64,000 nucleotides of DNA, taken from Foliamicus sp963665145. Its GTDB lineage: Bacteria; Pseudomonadota; Gammaproteobacteria; Steroidobacterales; Foliamicaceae. The position numbers and the translations under genes were made by a program. This document shows positions 46,562 to 55,727 of the stretch, piece by piece; position 1 is the stretch's first letter, and the number at the start of each line of letters is the position of its first letter. The stretch covers positions 434,001-498,000 of the forward strand of contig OY762064.1 of the NCBI GenBank assembly GCA_963665145.1, written 5' to 3'. The notes beneath the pieces are model-generated. The model saw only the letters and a list, made by a program, of their open reading frames with translations. It ran no database searches and was not told the origin of the DNA.

Positions 46562-47824
46562 ATGAGAGTTTCCATTTGGATGTTGGCGCTGCTCCTGTCC
46601 GGCAGCGCCTGGGCGGAAACAGTCATTCACGCCGGCCAACTGGTCGACGTCGAAGCCGGCGAAGTCATTGAGGGCGCAACCATCGTCGTGGACGGCGATC
46701 GCATCAAGGCCGTGCAAATGGGCCTTGTGGGCGAGCCGGACATCGACCTGACCGGCTCCTTCGTCATGCCCGGCTGGATCGACATGCATGTGCATATCTC
46801 GAGCCAGCAGAGCCCCGGACGATTTGTCGAAACCTTTACGCTGGAACCCGCGGACTCGGCATTGCGGGCGGTACCCTACGCGGAGCGAACCCTGATGGCG
46901 GGTTTCACAACGGTACGCGATCTCGGCACGCGGCACGGCGTCGCCCAGTCCATCCGCCGTGCGATCGCCGAAGGCCATATGGTCGGGCCGCGCATTTTCA
47001 CAGCCGGCAAGAGCCTTGCCAGTACCGGCGGACACGCCGATCCCAGCAACGGCGTCAACAGCGAATTGCGCGGTGATCCGGGACCGGCCCAAGGCGTGGT
47101 CAACGGATTGGACGATGCCTACAAGGCCGTGCGCGCCCGCTACAAGGAAGGTGCGGACCTGATCAAGATCACCGCCACCGGCGGCGTGCTCAGTCAGGCC
47201 AGGAGTGGGCTGAATCCGCAATTCACAGAGGCCGAAATCGCCGCCATCGTCGAAGCGGCCGAGGACTACGGGTATCGGGTCGCGGCCCACGCCCACGGCG
47301 CGGAAGGCATGCGGCGGGCCGTGGCCGCCGGAGTGCATTCCATCGAGCATGGCACATACATGTCCGATGAGGTGATGGAACTCATGAAGGAAAAACGTAC
47401 CTGGTATGTACCCACCATCATGGCCGGCAAATTCGTGGCCGAGCAGTCCAGGGTCGAGGGCTACTTCTCGGAGGTAGTGCGACCCAAGGCCGCGGCGATC
47501 GGCCCCGTCATTGCCGAGACCTTTGCCAGGGCTTACCGGGCCGGAGTCCCGATCGCCTTCGGCACCGACAGCGGCGTCTCTCCCCACGGGGACAACTGGA
47601 AGGAATTCATCTACATGGTGGAGGGCGGCATGCCGGTCGTGGAAGCCATTGTGAGTGCGACCAGGAGTGCGGCCGTGCTACTGGATCAATGGGATGAGCT
47701 GGGCTCCATTGCGCCGGGCAAGTTTGCGGACATCGTCGCCGTGCCCGGCGACCCCCGACAGGACGTCGAAGAGTTCGGGCGGGTGCACTTCGTGATGAAG
47801 GGCGGCAAGGTCTTCAAGCAATAG
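46562..47824 (+). CDS. Exported amidohydrolase, dipeptidase-like (Sgx9260 group)
   Basis: A 420-residue amidohydrolase with signal peptide (ILALLLSGSAWA-like) and all metal residues: DMHVH, the bridging lysine in LIKITATGGV, AAHAHG, SIEHGT and FGTDSG. This subgroup includes peptidases releasing C-terminal Arg/Lys or hydrophobic residues from dipeptides and N-acyl amino acids. A GAGAGGAGATCCG ribosome site precedes the ATG. It converges with the lipoprotein gene. Exact substrate not known. Confidence 0.9.
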   Translation: MRVSIWMLALLLSGSAWAETVIHAGQLVDVEAGEVIEGATIVVDGDRIKAVQMGLVGEPDIDLTGSFVMPGWIDMHVHISSQQSPGRFVETFTLEPADSALRAVPYAERTLMAGFTTVRDLGTRHGVAQSIRRAIAEGHMVGPRIFTAGKSLASTGGHADPSNGVNSELRGDPGPAQGVVNGLDDAYKAVRARYKEGADLIKITATGGVLSQARSGLNPQFTEAEIAAIVEAAEDYGYRVAAHAHGAEGMRRAVAAGVHSIEHGTYMSDEVMELMKEKRTWYVPTIMAGKFVAEQSRVEGYFSEVVRPKAAAIGPVIAETFARAYRAGVPIAFGTDSGVSPHGDNWKEFIYMVEGGMPVVEAIVSATRSAAVLLDQWDELGSIAPGKFADIVAVPGDPRQDVEEFGRVHFVMKGGKVFKQ

Positions 47825-47874
47825 TGCGGTTGGCATTCACCTGCATGGAGGTCGTGCAACCCTGGTGATCGCGC

Positions 47875-48405
47875 TTATTGCGGATCCGGCACGGGTTCGG
47901 GCCCCGGAAAGAACCAGTCCGGTCCCGCGCATGGTGTTTCCAGAAACAAAGAGGCCGTAACCTGATCCGACGGAAACTCTTCGATTTCAACCAGATCGGC
48001 CAGGTCCCCGCGGTTCGTGGGGGTGCAATTGATTCCATCGCCGTCGGAGTCGACCCACGCATATACGACCAGGCCCTCATTTCCCTCGACCGGGTAGTCG
48101 AAGCTGAAATCCGAGGTTCCCAGGCTCGTTTCCCGACCGTCGACGATTTCCAGTGGATAGCGCAAGTCCCCCGTGCCGCTCCAGGCGTGATGAACGGACA
48201 GATGCACGGTCGCCGCCGGGTCGATTGACTCCGGAGCCGCTATCGTCACCGTGAGTTCGACGGCAATCGGCGGTGGAGGGGGCGCTTCACTGCAGCCGAA
48301 ACACAGCGCGGCAATAAAGACCGGCGCCGTCTTACGCATGATGCGCGGCGTGGGAAGCGAAAAACTCCAGGCGCTTGTGCCTTGCATGATTTGCCGTCTG
48401 GTCAT
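47875..48405 (-). CDS. Putative lipoprotein of unknown function
   Basis: A 176-residue protein. From the ATG at 48339 it has a lipoprotein-like signal (MRKTAPVFIAALCFGC, then EAPPPPP). The ATG at 48405 is the annotated start because GGAGG lies 11 bases upstream and it overlaps the amidohydrolase stop (ATGA). The mature part is beta-rich and acidic (VYAWVDSDGDGINCTPTN), with a calcium-loop-like DxDGDG. I recognise no family. The alternative start would give 154 residues. Confidence 0.65.
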   Translation of the reverse strand: MTRRQIMQGTSAWSFSLPTPRIMRKTAPVFIAALCFGCSEAPPPPPIAVELTVTIAAPESIDPAATVHLSVHHAWSGTGDLRYPLEIVDGRETSLGTSDFSFDYPVEGNEGLVVYAWVDSDGDGINCTPTNRGDLADLVEIEEFPSDQVTASLFLETPCAGPDWFFPGPEPVPDPQ

Positions 48406-49445
48406 GATTCCTGATCCTCCAGAACGATCTCCGGCGTGCCGAAGACACGGGTGAAATTGCCGGCCAGGATCAGCCGCATCTCCTCCGTCGTATAACCGAC
48501 CGCCTGCATTCCGGCTACAAATGCCTCAAGGTGGGACTTGACGTAGCCGGGAAGCTGCGGGCCGTCGGAGCCGTACAGCAACTTTTCGACCACGCCACCC
48601 GCCTGAATCCGCTCCAGGTAATCGTGCAGCACATGTTCCGCCCGCTCAGCGCCAAGCGCTCCCGGTTCCAGGTAAACATTGGGGTAACGCGCGGCCAGGT
48701 CGATTGCCGAGTCGGTATGGGTCAGCGCCCGGTTGAAACTGTCGTAGCCGGAGTGGCCGAGTATGAACACCGCATCGGGATAGCGGCGTATGGCGTCTTC
48801 CAGGTAGGCGGGATCGCAATAGGGCGGTTCGGTGCGTGTGCCCGGATTCGGGCTGGTGCCGGTGTGCAGGTATATGGGAGTGCCCTGCCGCTCCGCTACT
48901 TCGTAAATCCCGTAGAACCTCTCGTCGTCCATTCGAAACTGCTGGTGTCCGTGGGCAATCTTGATGCCGAGCATGCCGTATTTCTCGATCGCGTCTTCCA
49001 TCTGCTGCAACTGCTCGGCGCCGTCCTGGTTCCAGTGGTCGACCCGCAGGCTCGCGAAGCCGAACAGGCGGTCGGGATCCGCCTCGACCTGCTCGGCTAC
49101 GTAATCGTTGGTGGCGATGCCCGTGGTGGCCGGGCTCCAAAGCGCAAATACCGCGCCGGCGCTGACTCCGGCTTCGTCCAGGGTACCCAGAATGCTCTCA
49201 CCCCTTAAGCGGTAGTCCATGAACAGCTTCATGGTCCACTTCATGCCCGTGGGCACACGGCTGGAAAGGCGTTCCTTGAAGCGTGGCGGCGATCCGTCCC
49301 AGGTTCCGGTATGCAGGTGCATGTCGATAACGGCAAGCCTTTCGCCGTTGACGGCAACGCCCATCTGTTCGGGCTCGCCGGAGCATCCGATGACGGAAAG
49401 CGCAAACATCACAACAATGCTTCGCTTGAAATAGGAGAGCTGCAT
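48402..49445 (-). CDS. Lipoprotein amidohydrolase of the ACMSD/amidohydrolase-2 family
   Basis: A 347-residue protein. The ATG at 49445 opens a lipoprotein signal (FKRSIVVMFALSVIGC, lipobox IGC). The TIM-barrel metal residues are in VIDMHLHTGTWDG, IYLHTGTSP, FILGHSGYDSF and KLLYGSDGPQLPG. Relatives are decarboxylases and hydrolases of cyclic or aromatic carboxylates. The frame continues upstream to 49613 as a Pro/Ser-rich stretch without family similarity. It is coupled to the next lipoprotein by an ATGA overlap. Confidence 0.87.
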   Translation of the reverse strand: MQLSYFKRSIVVMFALSVIGCSGEPEQMGVAVNGERLAVIDMHLHTGTWDGSPPRFKERLSSRVPTGMKWTMKLFMDYRLRGESILGTLDEAGVSAGAVFALWSPATTGIATNDYVAEQVEADPDRLFGFASLRVDHWNQDGAEQLQQMEDAIEKYGMLGIKIAHGHQQFRMDDERFYGIYEVAERQGTPIYLHTGTSPNPGTRTEPPYCDPAYLEDAIRRYPDAVFILGHSGYDSFNRALTHTDSAIDLAARYPNVYLEPGALGAERAEHVLHDYLERIQAGGVVEKLLYGSDGPQLPGYVKSHLEAFVAGMQAVGYTTEEMRLILAGNFTRVFGTPEIVLEDQES

Positions 49446-49512
49446 AGGTTTGTCCTCGGCCTCGTGGCTGGTCGGTTCGCTTGGCGAAACGGAGTTGTAA
49501 GGGTACAGGGTG

Positions 49513-50559
49513 TTATCTCCGGGCGAAGCGGGCGCGTCCGCCGGCAAGCCCGGCGTGCTGCTCGAATTCCTCGAGGAACCGCCTGGCGGCTGCATCTTTG
49601 TGCATCCAGGCATCCAGGAAAGCAGTCGTAACGCCCGCCAGGATCCTCAATCCTTCGGTGTCCTGCGCGCCGCCGCGGCCCTCCGGCCCTCCCCGATCCT
49701 CGCGGCAGATTAGCCCGCCCAGATAATGGTCGCCCTCTTCGAGCACCACCGAGTACTTGTCTCCCGGAGGGCTCAGTTCGTACGACAGCATGCGCCACTC
49801 CCAGGGTTGGATGACCCCATCGCCTGCGTTGCGCGTATCCCGGGTGCCGCCCGTAACCAGCAACGGCCCCGGCAGTTCGGTGAAGGCCTCGTCTGCCATC
49901 TGCGGCATCGGCCCCGGGCCGCTCATGACGATGGCCGCATCGAAGTCGAGCGCGTAGCTCACGCTTGTGGAACCATCCTGGTCCTTCAATGGCTGACCCC
50001 ATATGATCTGCGTGATCATTCCCCCAAAGGAATGTCCCGCCATTACCTTGCGGGTGTAGTCGATCCTGCCGGTCAGCCCCGGTATTTCCTCACCCGGGGC
50101 AAACAGCGCGTCCAGCACGCGTGATACGTCCGAAATCCGGATGTAGTGGAGGCTGCCGGCATCCCGCGCACTGAGCTTGCCCTGCGATGTCGGGCAGTCG
50201 GGATGCTCCGGCTGTACAACGACGTAGCCGTACGAAGCCCAGTGGTCCGTCAATCCGGAATAGTGCTCGCGGTAGCAGGCGAAACCATGCGAGAACACCA
50301 CAAGCGGAAACAGCCCCTCGCCATCGGGAAACGCGATTCGCGCCCGCAAGCTTCGCTGGCCGGTTGCCGCCGGCAGGACATGATTTTCGATCACCCGCAC
50401 TCCGTGTGGTCCCGATTCCGTCTTGAAGGCCTTGGCCACGCTCTCGCCGTGAGCGATCCCCGGCCAGCATGCGATTGCGGCCAGAGCCACAACCGTTGCA
50501 ACCCGGCCTGCTGCCGTGCGGCAACAAGTAGTGGCCAGAAGCCGTTCCAAGTAATGCAT
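49513..50559 (-). CDS. Exported alpha/beta hydrolase, PAF-acetylhydrolase/chlorophyllase-like
   Basis: A 348-residue serine hydrolase with a signal peptide (VATVVALAAIACWPGIAHG). FPLVVFSHGFACYREHY is the oxyanion part, and AGHSFGGMITQ carries the nucleophile; the histidine is probably in EEGDHYLGGL. It belongs to the dienelactone-hydrolase/PAF-AH related group. 67 bases before the amidohydrolase-2 lipoprotein on the same strand. Its 125-base divergent region to the next hydrolase holds a -10-like TACAAT for the + strand. Confidence 0.82.
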   Translation of the reverse strand: MHYLERLLATTCCRTAAGRVATVVALAAIACWPGIAHGESVAKAFKTESGPHGVRVIENHVLPAATGQRSLRARIAFPDGEGLFPLVVFSHGFACYREHYSGLTDHWASYGYVVVQPEHPDCPTSQGKLSARDAGSLHYIRISDVSRVLDALFAPGEEIPGLTGRIDYTRKVMAGHSFGGMITQIIWGQPLKDQDGSTSVSYALDFDAAIVMSGPGPMPQMADEAFTELPGPLLVTGGTRDTRNAGDGVIQPWEWRMLSYELSPPGDKYSVVLEEGDHYLGGLICREDRGGPEGRGGAQDTEGLRILAGVTTAFLDAWMHKDAAARRFLEEFEQHAGLAGGRARFARR

Positions 50560-50684
50560 GAACTCAATGCCCTCCGCTGGAAGGGGGAAAGTTTACAATG
50601 CCCCCGGCCGGGAAAAGAGCGCTGGTCCAGCCGCACGCAAGCCTCGGCAGGATGTTGTCCGTGGTCCGTCGCAACGGAGATGAA

Positions 50685-51548
50685 ATGACAAAGAGCGCAG
50701 CCATCACATTGGCAGCGATTCTCACAGCAGCCTGTGGCACGGCTGTGGCGGGCGACATACACACGGAACTCTACGGCGAAGGCGCCGTTGAAGGCGGCGC
50801 GAAACCTCTCTACTGGGACATTTACACGGCGGATGCCGGCACCGGACGATCACTCATTTTTCTGCATGGTGGCGGCTGCCGGCGTGGGTCCCGGACCAAC
50901 GCGGGACTGGTGGACCTGGCGGTGCGGCTCGCGCAAGACGGGATCACTGTCTTGAGCCCGGACTATCGCCTGCTTCAGGACGATCCCAAACCGGGACCCG
51001 ATGCGCTGGCCATGATGGCCAAGGCGGCTACCGACATCTGGCTACCCCGTATTCTGGCAAGCGGAAGCGGCGAGGAGGAAGCGCAGACCATCCTTCAGGG
51101 TCGCATTACCGCCTGCGCCGCCGCAGCGGAAGACGCGCTGGCGGCCTGGCGCACCCTTCGGGCGCGGGCTGTGGAGCTGGGATTGGATCCCGACAGAATC
51201 GCACTCGGCGGCTCGTCGGCCGGTGCATTCGCCGCCCTGGTGGCGGCCTACGAACTGGCCACCGACGATGAGCGCCCGGCGGCAGTCGTGTCCCTGTGGG
51301 GAGCGGCGCCCGGGCTGCCCTTCACGCATGGAGGCCCGCCCTTGTGGTCGCTTCATGGAGCCGACGACCGCATAGTTACCCTGGCGGCAGCGGAGAAGAC
51401 CGCGAACCGGGCCCGCCGGGCCAACGTTGTTGCGGTGCTCCGCGTGCAGCAGGAAGCGGGGCACGGCTGGAGTGAGGTGGACTTGTATAAAACTGCAACA
51501 GACGACAAGACCCACTACCAGTCACTGCTGGACTTCCTGAAACGATAG
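50685..51548 (+). CDS. Exported alpha/beta hydrolase, esterase/lipase HSL-like
   Basis: A 287-residue hydrolase from the ATG at 50685 (GGAGATGAA just before it), with signal peptide AAITLAAILTAACGTAVAG. LIFLHGGGCRRG is the oxyanion HGGG motif, IALGGSSAGAFAALVA the nucleophile elbow and EAGHGWSEV the histidine. The upstream ATG at 50598 overlaps a TACAAT promoter-like box and is not used. The nitroreductase gene follows after 12 bases, so the pair may be an operon. Confidence 0.85.
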   Translation: MTKSAAITLAAILTAACGTAVAGDIHTELYGEGAVEGGAKPLYWDIYTADAGTGRSLIFLHGGGCRRGSRTNAGLVDLAVRLAQDGITVLSPDYRLLQDDPKPGPDALAMMAKAATDIWLPRILASGSGEEEAQTILQGRITACAAAAEDALAAWRTLRARAVELGLDPDRIALGGSSAGAFAALVAAYELATDDERPAAVVSLWGAAPGLPFTHGGPPLWSLHGADDRIVTLAAAEKTANRARRANVVAVLRVQQEAGHGWSEVDLYKTATDDKTHYQSLLDFLKR

Positions 51549-51560
51549 CCCTCCGGCGCC

Positions 51561-52463
51561 ATGAACCCCATTTCCGATAGGCATGAAATGATGGAAAACA
51601 AGCCCCAATCCGACTTCACCAGTGTCATAGAGAAACGCCGCAGCACCCGTAAATTTCTTCCCGGCCGCGCCGTCGGCCGCGATGTGCTCGACCGCATCGT
51701 GGACTGCGGGCGCTGGGCGCCTTCTGGCGCCAACAGCCAATGCTGGGACTTCATCGTCATCGAGGACCCGCAGACGCGCGAATCCGTACGCCAGGTGTTC
51801 CTGCAGCAGGCCCGCCGGCTGATCGACCACGCCAGGGGTTTCCCCGCAGTCGGAAAGGAATATCTCAAGAACACGGTCGCGATCATCATCGTGATCGGCG
51901 ACCCGCGCTGGAAAGTCTGCTTTCCGCAGCCCACCAGCGACGAATGGGAACGCGAGTACCGGGACAACAATGAAGCCATCTTCCTTTGTTCGCTCGGCGC
52001 CGCGATACAGAACATCCAGTTGGGAGTGACCGCCGAGGGACTCACTTCCGCCTGGCTGTCAGGCGGAGGCGAAGACACCATCAATCGCGAACTGGCTGCC
52101 CTGCTCGGCTATCCGCCCTGGATGAAGGCCTACGGCACCATCCCCATCGGCTACCCGGTCAAGAGCCAGCACCGCCGCTACCGCCGCCCGCTCGAACAGG
52201 TCCGCCACTGGAACCGCTACCAGCCCGCTCAGTACCGCCCGCACGCGATGGTCGATTTCTACGAGAGCACGATCCGGCCGTTCACCATGTACCGCGATCG
52301 CGAAGACCTTCACGACTGGCCGGACTTTCGCAGCCGCCTGGGCGATTGGGCGGAAGCCTTCACCACATCTCACCCGAACCCTGGCAGTGAACTGGAACCG
52401 GAAGCGGACTTTTCCAAACCCCGAACGAGAGGCCCCGCGACCAAGGCCCGTCTGCGAAAGTGA
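51561..52463 (+). CDS. Nitroreductase family flavoprotein
   Basis: A 300-residue NADH:FMN nitroreductase-type protein: FMN-binding VIEKRRSTRKFLPG, GRWAPSGANSQCWDFIVI, and the second half NIQLGVTAEGLTSAWLSG and IPIGYPVKSQHRR. It has a roughly 80-residue C-terminal extension beyond the core (FTMYRDREDLHDWPDF). Members reduce nitro groups, quinones or other electron acceptors, or dehalogenate. The substrate is open. Confidence 0.87.
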   Translation: MNPISDRHEMMENKPQSDFTSVIEKRRSTRKFLPGRAVGRDVLDRIVDCGRWAPSGANSQCWDFIVIEDPQTRESVRQVFLQQARRLIDHARGFPAVGKEYLKNTVAIIIVIGDPRWKVCFPQPTSDEWEREYRDNNEAIFLCSLGAAIQNIQLGVTAEGLTSAWLSGGGEDTINRELAALLGYPPWMKAYGTIPIGYPVKSQHRRYRRPLEQVRHWNRYQPAQYRPHAMVDFYESTIRPFTMYRDREDLHDWPDFRSRLGDWAEAFTTSHPNPGSELEPEADFSKPRTRGPATKARLRK

Positions 52464-52515
52464 CCGGCAGCCGGAAACGTCTACCATTCGCCCGCTCACA
52501 AGGAGCTGATCCACC

Positions 52516-52860
52516 ATGTCCCAGCTTTACCACAACCCACGCTGCTCCAAGTCACGCGCGGCGCTCGCTCTGTTGCAGGAACGGGACGCGGAATTCGAAG
52601 TGGTGCGCTATCTCGAAACTCCACCCGATGAAGCCACGCTGCGCGGCCTCCTGGGAAAGCTGGGCATGACCCCGCTCGAACTGATGCGCCGCTCGGAGTC
52701 CACCTACCGCGAACTCGGGCTGAAAGGCGCGGAAGTCTCGGATGATGACCGGGTCCGCGCCATGGCGGCGCATCCCATTCTCATCGAGCGGCCGATCTTC
52801 ATCGTGGGCAGCAAGGCAATCGTGGGAAGGCCACCCGAACGGGTGCTCGATCTCCTCTAG
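52516..52860 (+). CDS. arsC: ArsC/YfgD-family arsenate reductase-like protein
   Basis: A 114-residue thioredoxin-fold protein. The catalytic cysteine is Cys10 in YHNPRCSKSRAAL, and HPILIERPIFI with its arginine completes the family motif. Relatives are glutaredoxin-dependent arsenate reductases, but many chromosomal copies like YfgD have no known role, and there are no arsR/arsB genes here. AAGGAG ribosome site 11 bases upstream. Confidence 0.87.
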   Translation: MSQLYHNPRCSKSRAALALLQERDAEFEVVRYLETPPDEATLRGLLGKLGMTPLELMRRSESTYRELGLKGAEVSDDDRVRAMAAHPILIERPIFIVGSKAIVGRPPERVLDLL

Positions 52861-52993
52861 CCCGTTGCGCAAGAGGCTGGAGTGTTAGACTCCAATCAGG
52901 CTTTGCTTATGCGCGGCGCGCTGAACCTGGGACTGCTTTTACGTTACTGCCTTACCCGACCAGGACTCGTTGGCGCCTTCCGGAGAATTCACT

Positions 52994-54502
52994 ATGACCG
53001 CCCTTGATACCACAAAGCGCGGAGGCTCCCACCTCCTCATCCTGACGGCCACATTGCTGTTTGCCCTGTCCGCCTGCGAACAGGCCGACAAGTCCGACGA
53101 CGAGGCGCAAGGCGATGCCGCCGCAACGGCTGACGCTCAGAACAAGAAGATCATGCAGGCCTATATCGACCTGGATACGGCCTGGCATGCACTGGACAAC
53201 CAGATCAACCAGTCGGATGCTTCTTCGGAAGAGAAGGAACGGCGGCGCACGGAAGAACGCGGTGAACATCCCGATATCGTGCTGTCCGTGACAGCGGCCC
53301 GGGCGCTCGCGGATGCAGGAGGAGAACATGCCGTCGACGCCGCGGAATTTCTTATCCAGCATACGCAGGGCCTTTCACCTACTGCAGCGGCCGACGTGGA
53401 GTTTGCCAACGACGCGTTGCGGCGAATGGCCGGCGCGGACTGGTCGGTGGTGGAAACCTACAAGGAAGAACTAGCGGCCTGGAAGAAGGATGATGAGGCG
53501 CGCAGGGAGGCATTTCGTTCGCCCGACAACGAAGGCAAACCGTTCATATTCGTCGCGCCTCCGAAGTCCCTGCTTGCAACCGCAGCCGCGCAGAACATTC
53601 TTGACGCCGGTCCCGACAATGAGCAGGCGCGCGAAGCGGCCGACTTCCTGATCGACCCGATGACCCGCAGCCCCTTCGGCATGCTCAAGGCCGCGCAAAC
53701 GCTGGCCGAGAACTTTTCGGATTTCGAAGAATGGCCGGAATTGCTGATGAATATGGACAACGCGCGTCCGTCCGGAAAGTCCGAGTCCTTCGACGAGTTT
53801 CTGGCGGAGATGGCCTCGAATGCCGACGATCCCGTGGTTAGCGCCACGGCGCGTTACTTCGCGGCAAAGGGACTGGTCGAGGCTGTGAACCAGCCGTCCA
53901 TGGATCCGGCGGAACGCGATTCGCGTCGCGAGCAAGCCCTGGAGATGGCCACAGGCCTGAGCGCGGGGATTGAAGACGAAGAATTCGTAAAGAAGGCCAG
54001 GGTCGACGGTGAAGAGGTGAGCAGAACGCTTGCCGAAGCGGAAGCCTCGCTCGTCCACGGCATTCGCCATACCGTAGTCGGCGCGACGGTCGCCGACGAG
54101 CCGGGCAAACGCCTGGACGGCAGCGAGGACAATCTGTCCGCATACTCCGGCCAGGTGGTATTGATGGACTTCTGGGCGACCTGGTGCGGACCGTGCATCG
54201 CTTCGCTTCCCCAGATGCGGGGATTGGCGGAGGAATATCCCGACGATCAGTTCACGATTCTCGGAATCAGCGTCGACGCGGAACTTGAGACCGTGACCGA
54301 CTTCATGGAAGGCGAAGCCATGCCATGGGAACACTGGCACATCGGCGTCGCCAGCGACATGGGTATGTCCTGGCGGATCCCCGGATATCCGACCTACGTC
54401 GTGATCGATCAGGACGGTGTGATCCTGTCGCGCGGCCATAGTCTGGACGCGGCGTCCAAGACAATCGAGCAAGCGATAAACGGCGAGGTTGAAGAGGCTT
54501 AA
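52994..54502 (+). CDS. Thioredoxin-domain (TlpA-like) lipoprotein with long N-terminal part
   Basis: A 502-residue lipoprotein: signal SHLLILTATLLFALSAC (lipobox LSAC) from the ATG at 52994, with GGAG before it. The first 350 residues are acidic and helical and I recognise no family (repeated patterns like EQAREAADFLIDPM). The C-terminal 130 residues are a thioredoxin domain with the active site FWATWCGPCIASLPQM and PGYPTYVVIDQDG, so periplasmic disulfide exchange is likely. A TTG at 52970 is a weaker start. Three same-strand genes follow closely. Confidence 0.82.
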   Translation: MTALDTTKRGGSHLLILTATLLFALSACEQADKSDDEAQGDAAATADAQNKKIMQAYIDLDTAWHALDNQINQSDASSEEKERRRTEERGEHPDIVLSVTAARALADAGGEHAVDAAEFLIQHTQGLSPTAAADVEFANDALRRMAGADWSVVETYKEELAAWKKDDEARREAFRSPDNEGKPFIFVAPPKSLLATAAAQNILDAGPDNEQAREAADFLIDPMTRSPFGMLKAAQTLAENFSDFEEWPELLMNMDNARPSGKSESFDEFLAEMASNADDPVVSATARYFAAKGLVEAVNQPSMDPAERDSRREQALEMATGLSAGIEDEEFVKKARVDGEEVSRTLAEAEASLVHGIRHTVVGATVADEPGKRLDGSEDNLSAYSGQVVLMDFWATWCGPCIASLPQMRGLAEEYPDDQFTILGISVDAELETVTDFMEGEAMPWEHWHIGVASDMGMSWRIPGYPTYVVIDQDGVILSRGHSLDAASKTIEQAINGEVEEA

Positions 54503-54534
54503 GCCGCCCACGGGCACAGCAAGAGGAGCGCGAA

Positions 54535-55188
54535 ATGACGTCCGCGTCCGTTTTTCACTTCCTGCATATTCTGGTATTTGCCGTCATCGCCGGCATCGAG
54601 CTGCCGGCCATGTATGCCCTGCGCCTGGCCCGGGCGCCCGACAGCGGCGAAGTCACCCGCACCCTGGCGGTACGAGTGAAGCGCTATTCCGACGCGATCT
54701 CCGCCATCATGCTGGTGTTGCTCCTGCCTTTGGGCGTGCAGGTTGCCACCCATCTCGGCGTCTATGCGCTGATGTCGCCTGCCTGGTTGTACGCCACGTG
54801 GGCCGTGGGATTCGCCTGGCTGGGCATTGTCGTGTTGTCCGAAGTAACGGGCACATCAAAATTGGTGCAACGCATCTACAAGACCGAGTGTGTGCTGCGC
54901 ATCATCATCGGCCTTGGCCACCTCTATGACGCGGTGGTCGGGTTCATCGGCACCGGCGCGATCCAGACCAACTGGCTGGCGACCAAGGTTCTCCTGTTCG
55001 GACTGATCCTGGTAGTCAGCGGCTGGATCCGCTGGCAGACCCGGGCCGTACGATTTGCCTCTTCGGAAGATGTCGGCGCTGAGTCCCACGATCTTCTCGC
55101 CACGCTTCGCCGCGCCCAGTGGGGCAGCCACAGCATCCTGGCGATGGTCCTTATCGCCGCTTATATGGGAACCGCAAAACCATGGTAA
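54535..55188 (+). CDS. Integral membrane protein, DUF2269-like
   Basis: A 217-residue protein with about five membrane helices: FHFLHILVFAVIAGIELP, DAISAIMLVLLLPLGV, WLYATWAVGFAWLGIVVL, ATKVLLFGLILVVSGWI and ILAMVLIAAYMG. The start histidine and Glu near the first helix resemble DUF2269/CopD-like proteins. Function unknown. GGAG-type site before the ATG. Its stop overlaps the next start (TAATG). Confidence 0.75.
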   Translation: MTSASVFHFLHILVFAVIAGIELPAMYALRLARAPDSGEVTRTLAVRVKRYSDAISAIMLVLLLPLGVQVATHLGVYALMSPAWLYATWAVGFAWLGIVVLSEVTGTSKLVQRIYKTECVLRIIIGLGHLYDAVVGFIGTGAIQTNWLATKVLLFGLILVVSGWIRWQTRAVRFASSEDVGAESHDLLATLRRAQWGSHSILAMVLIAAYMGTAKPW

Positions 55189-55724
55189 TGCGACTTAATT
55201 TCTCCGCGTGTCTGCTGCTCGCTCTAACTGCATGCGTGAGTAGTGGAAACCTGGGCCCTGAATTCTCCGAGGCTGATTTGTCCACTCTCAGCCTGACCAA
55301 TCCCCAAAATGCGCAAGGGCGTGTGCTTACCGGTGGACAGCCGTCGCCCGAAGACCTTGCCGCGCTTAAAGGCTGGGGCTTTGGCACCATTGTGAGCTTG
55401 CGCACGGAGGGCGAGAACATTGGCTACGACGAACAGGCAATGGCGAAAGAACTGGGTCTCACCTTCGTCAACATTCCGGTCAGCGCTCGGGAAGGCCTGA
55501 CCGTTGCCACGGCTTCAAGATTGCGCTCTGTCGTCAATCAGACCAAAGCTCCCGTATTGCTCTATTGCGGCAGCGGCAATCGGGTCGGAGCTCTGTATGC
55601 CCTGGGCGCCTACCACCTTGATGGCAAATCCATAGAAGAGGCCCTGGCCGTGGGGCGAGCCACGGGACTGACCAGCTTTGAACCCACCGTGCGAAAGTTG
55701 CTGGAAAAAGACGAGGGCGACTGA
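55188..55724 (+). CDS. DUF442 phosphatase-like lipoprotein
   Basis: A 178-residue lipoprotein from the ATG at 55188 (TAATG overlap; 55182 also possible), signal LNFSACLLLALTAC with the lipobox LTAC. The catalytic part is a dual-specificity phosphatase-like fold with VLLYCGSGNRVGALYALGA, the C-x4-R loop of the DUF442/beta-lactamase-hydrolase-like group, and GGQPSPEDLAALKGWGF at the start. Activity in the periplasm is uncertain. Last gene of the rightward group, converging on the SnoaL-like gene. Confidence 0.83.
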   Translation: MRLNFSACLLLALTACVSSGNLGPEFSEADLSTLSLTNPQNAQGRVLTGGQPSPEDLAALKGWGFGTIVSLRTEGENIGYDEQAMAKELGLTFVNIPVSAREGLTVATASRLRSVVNQTKAPVLLYCGSGNRVGALYALGAYHLDGKSIEEALAVGRATGLTSFEPTVRKLLEKDEGD

Positions 55725-55727
55725 GTT

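Noticed and set aside
49446..49613. Upstream extension of the amidohydrolase-2 lipoprotein
   Set aside because: Pro/Ser-rich and overlapping the previous hydrolase gene; the lipoprotein signal begins at 49445.
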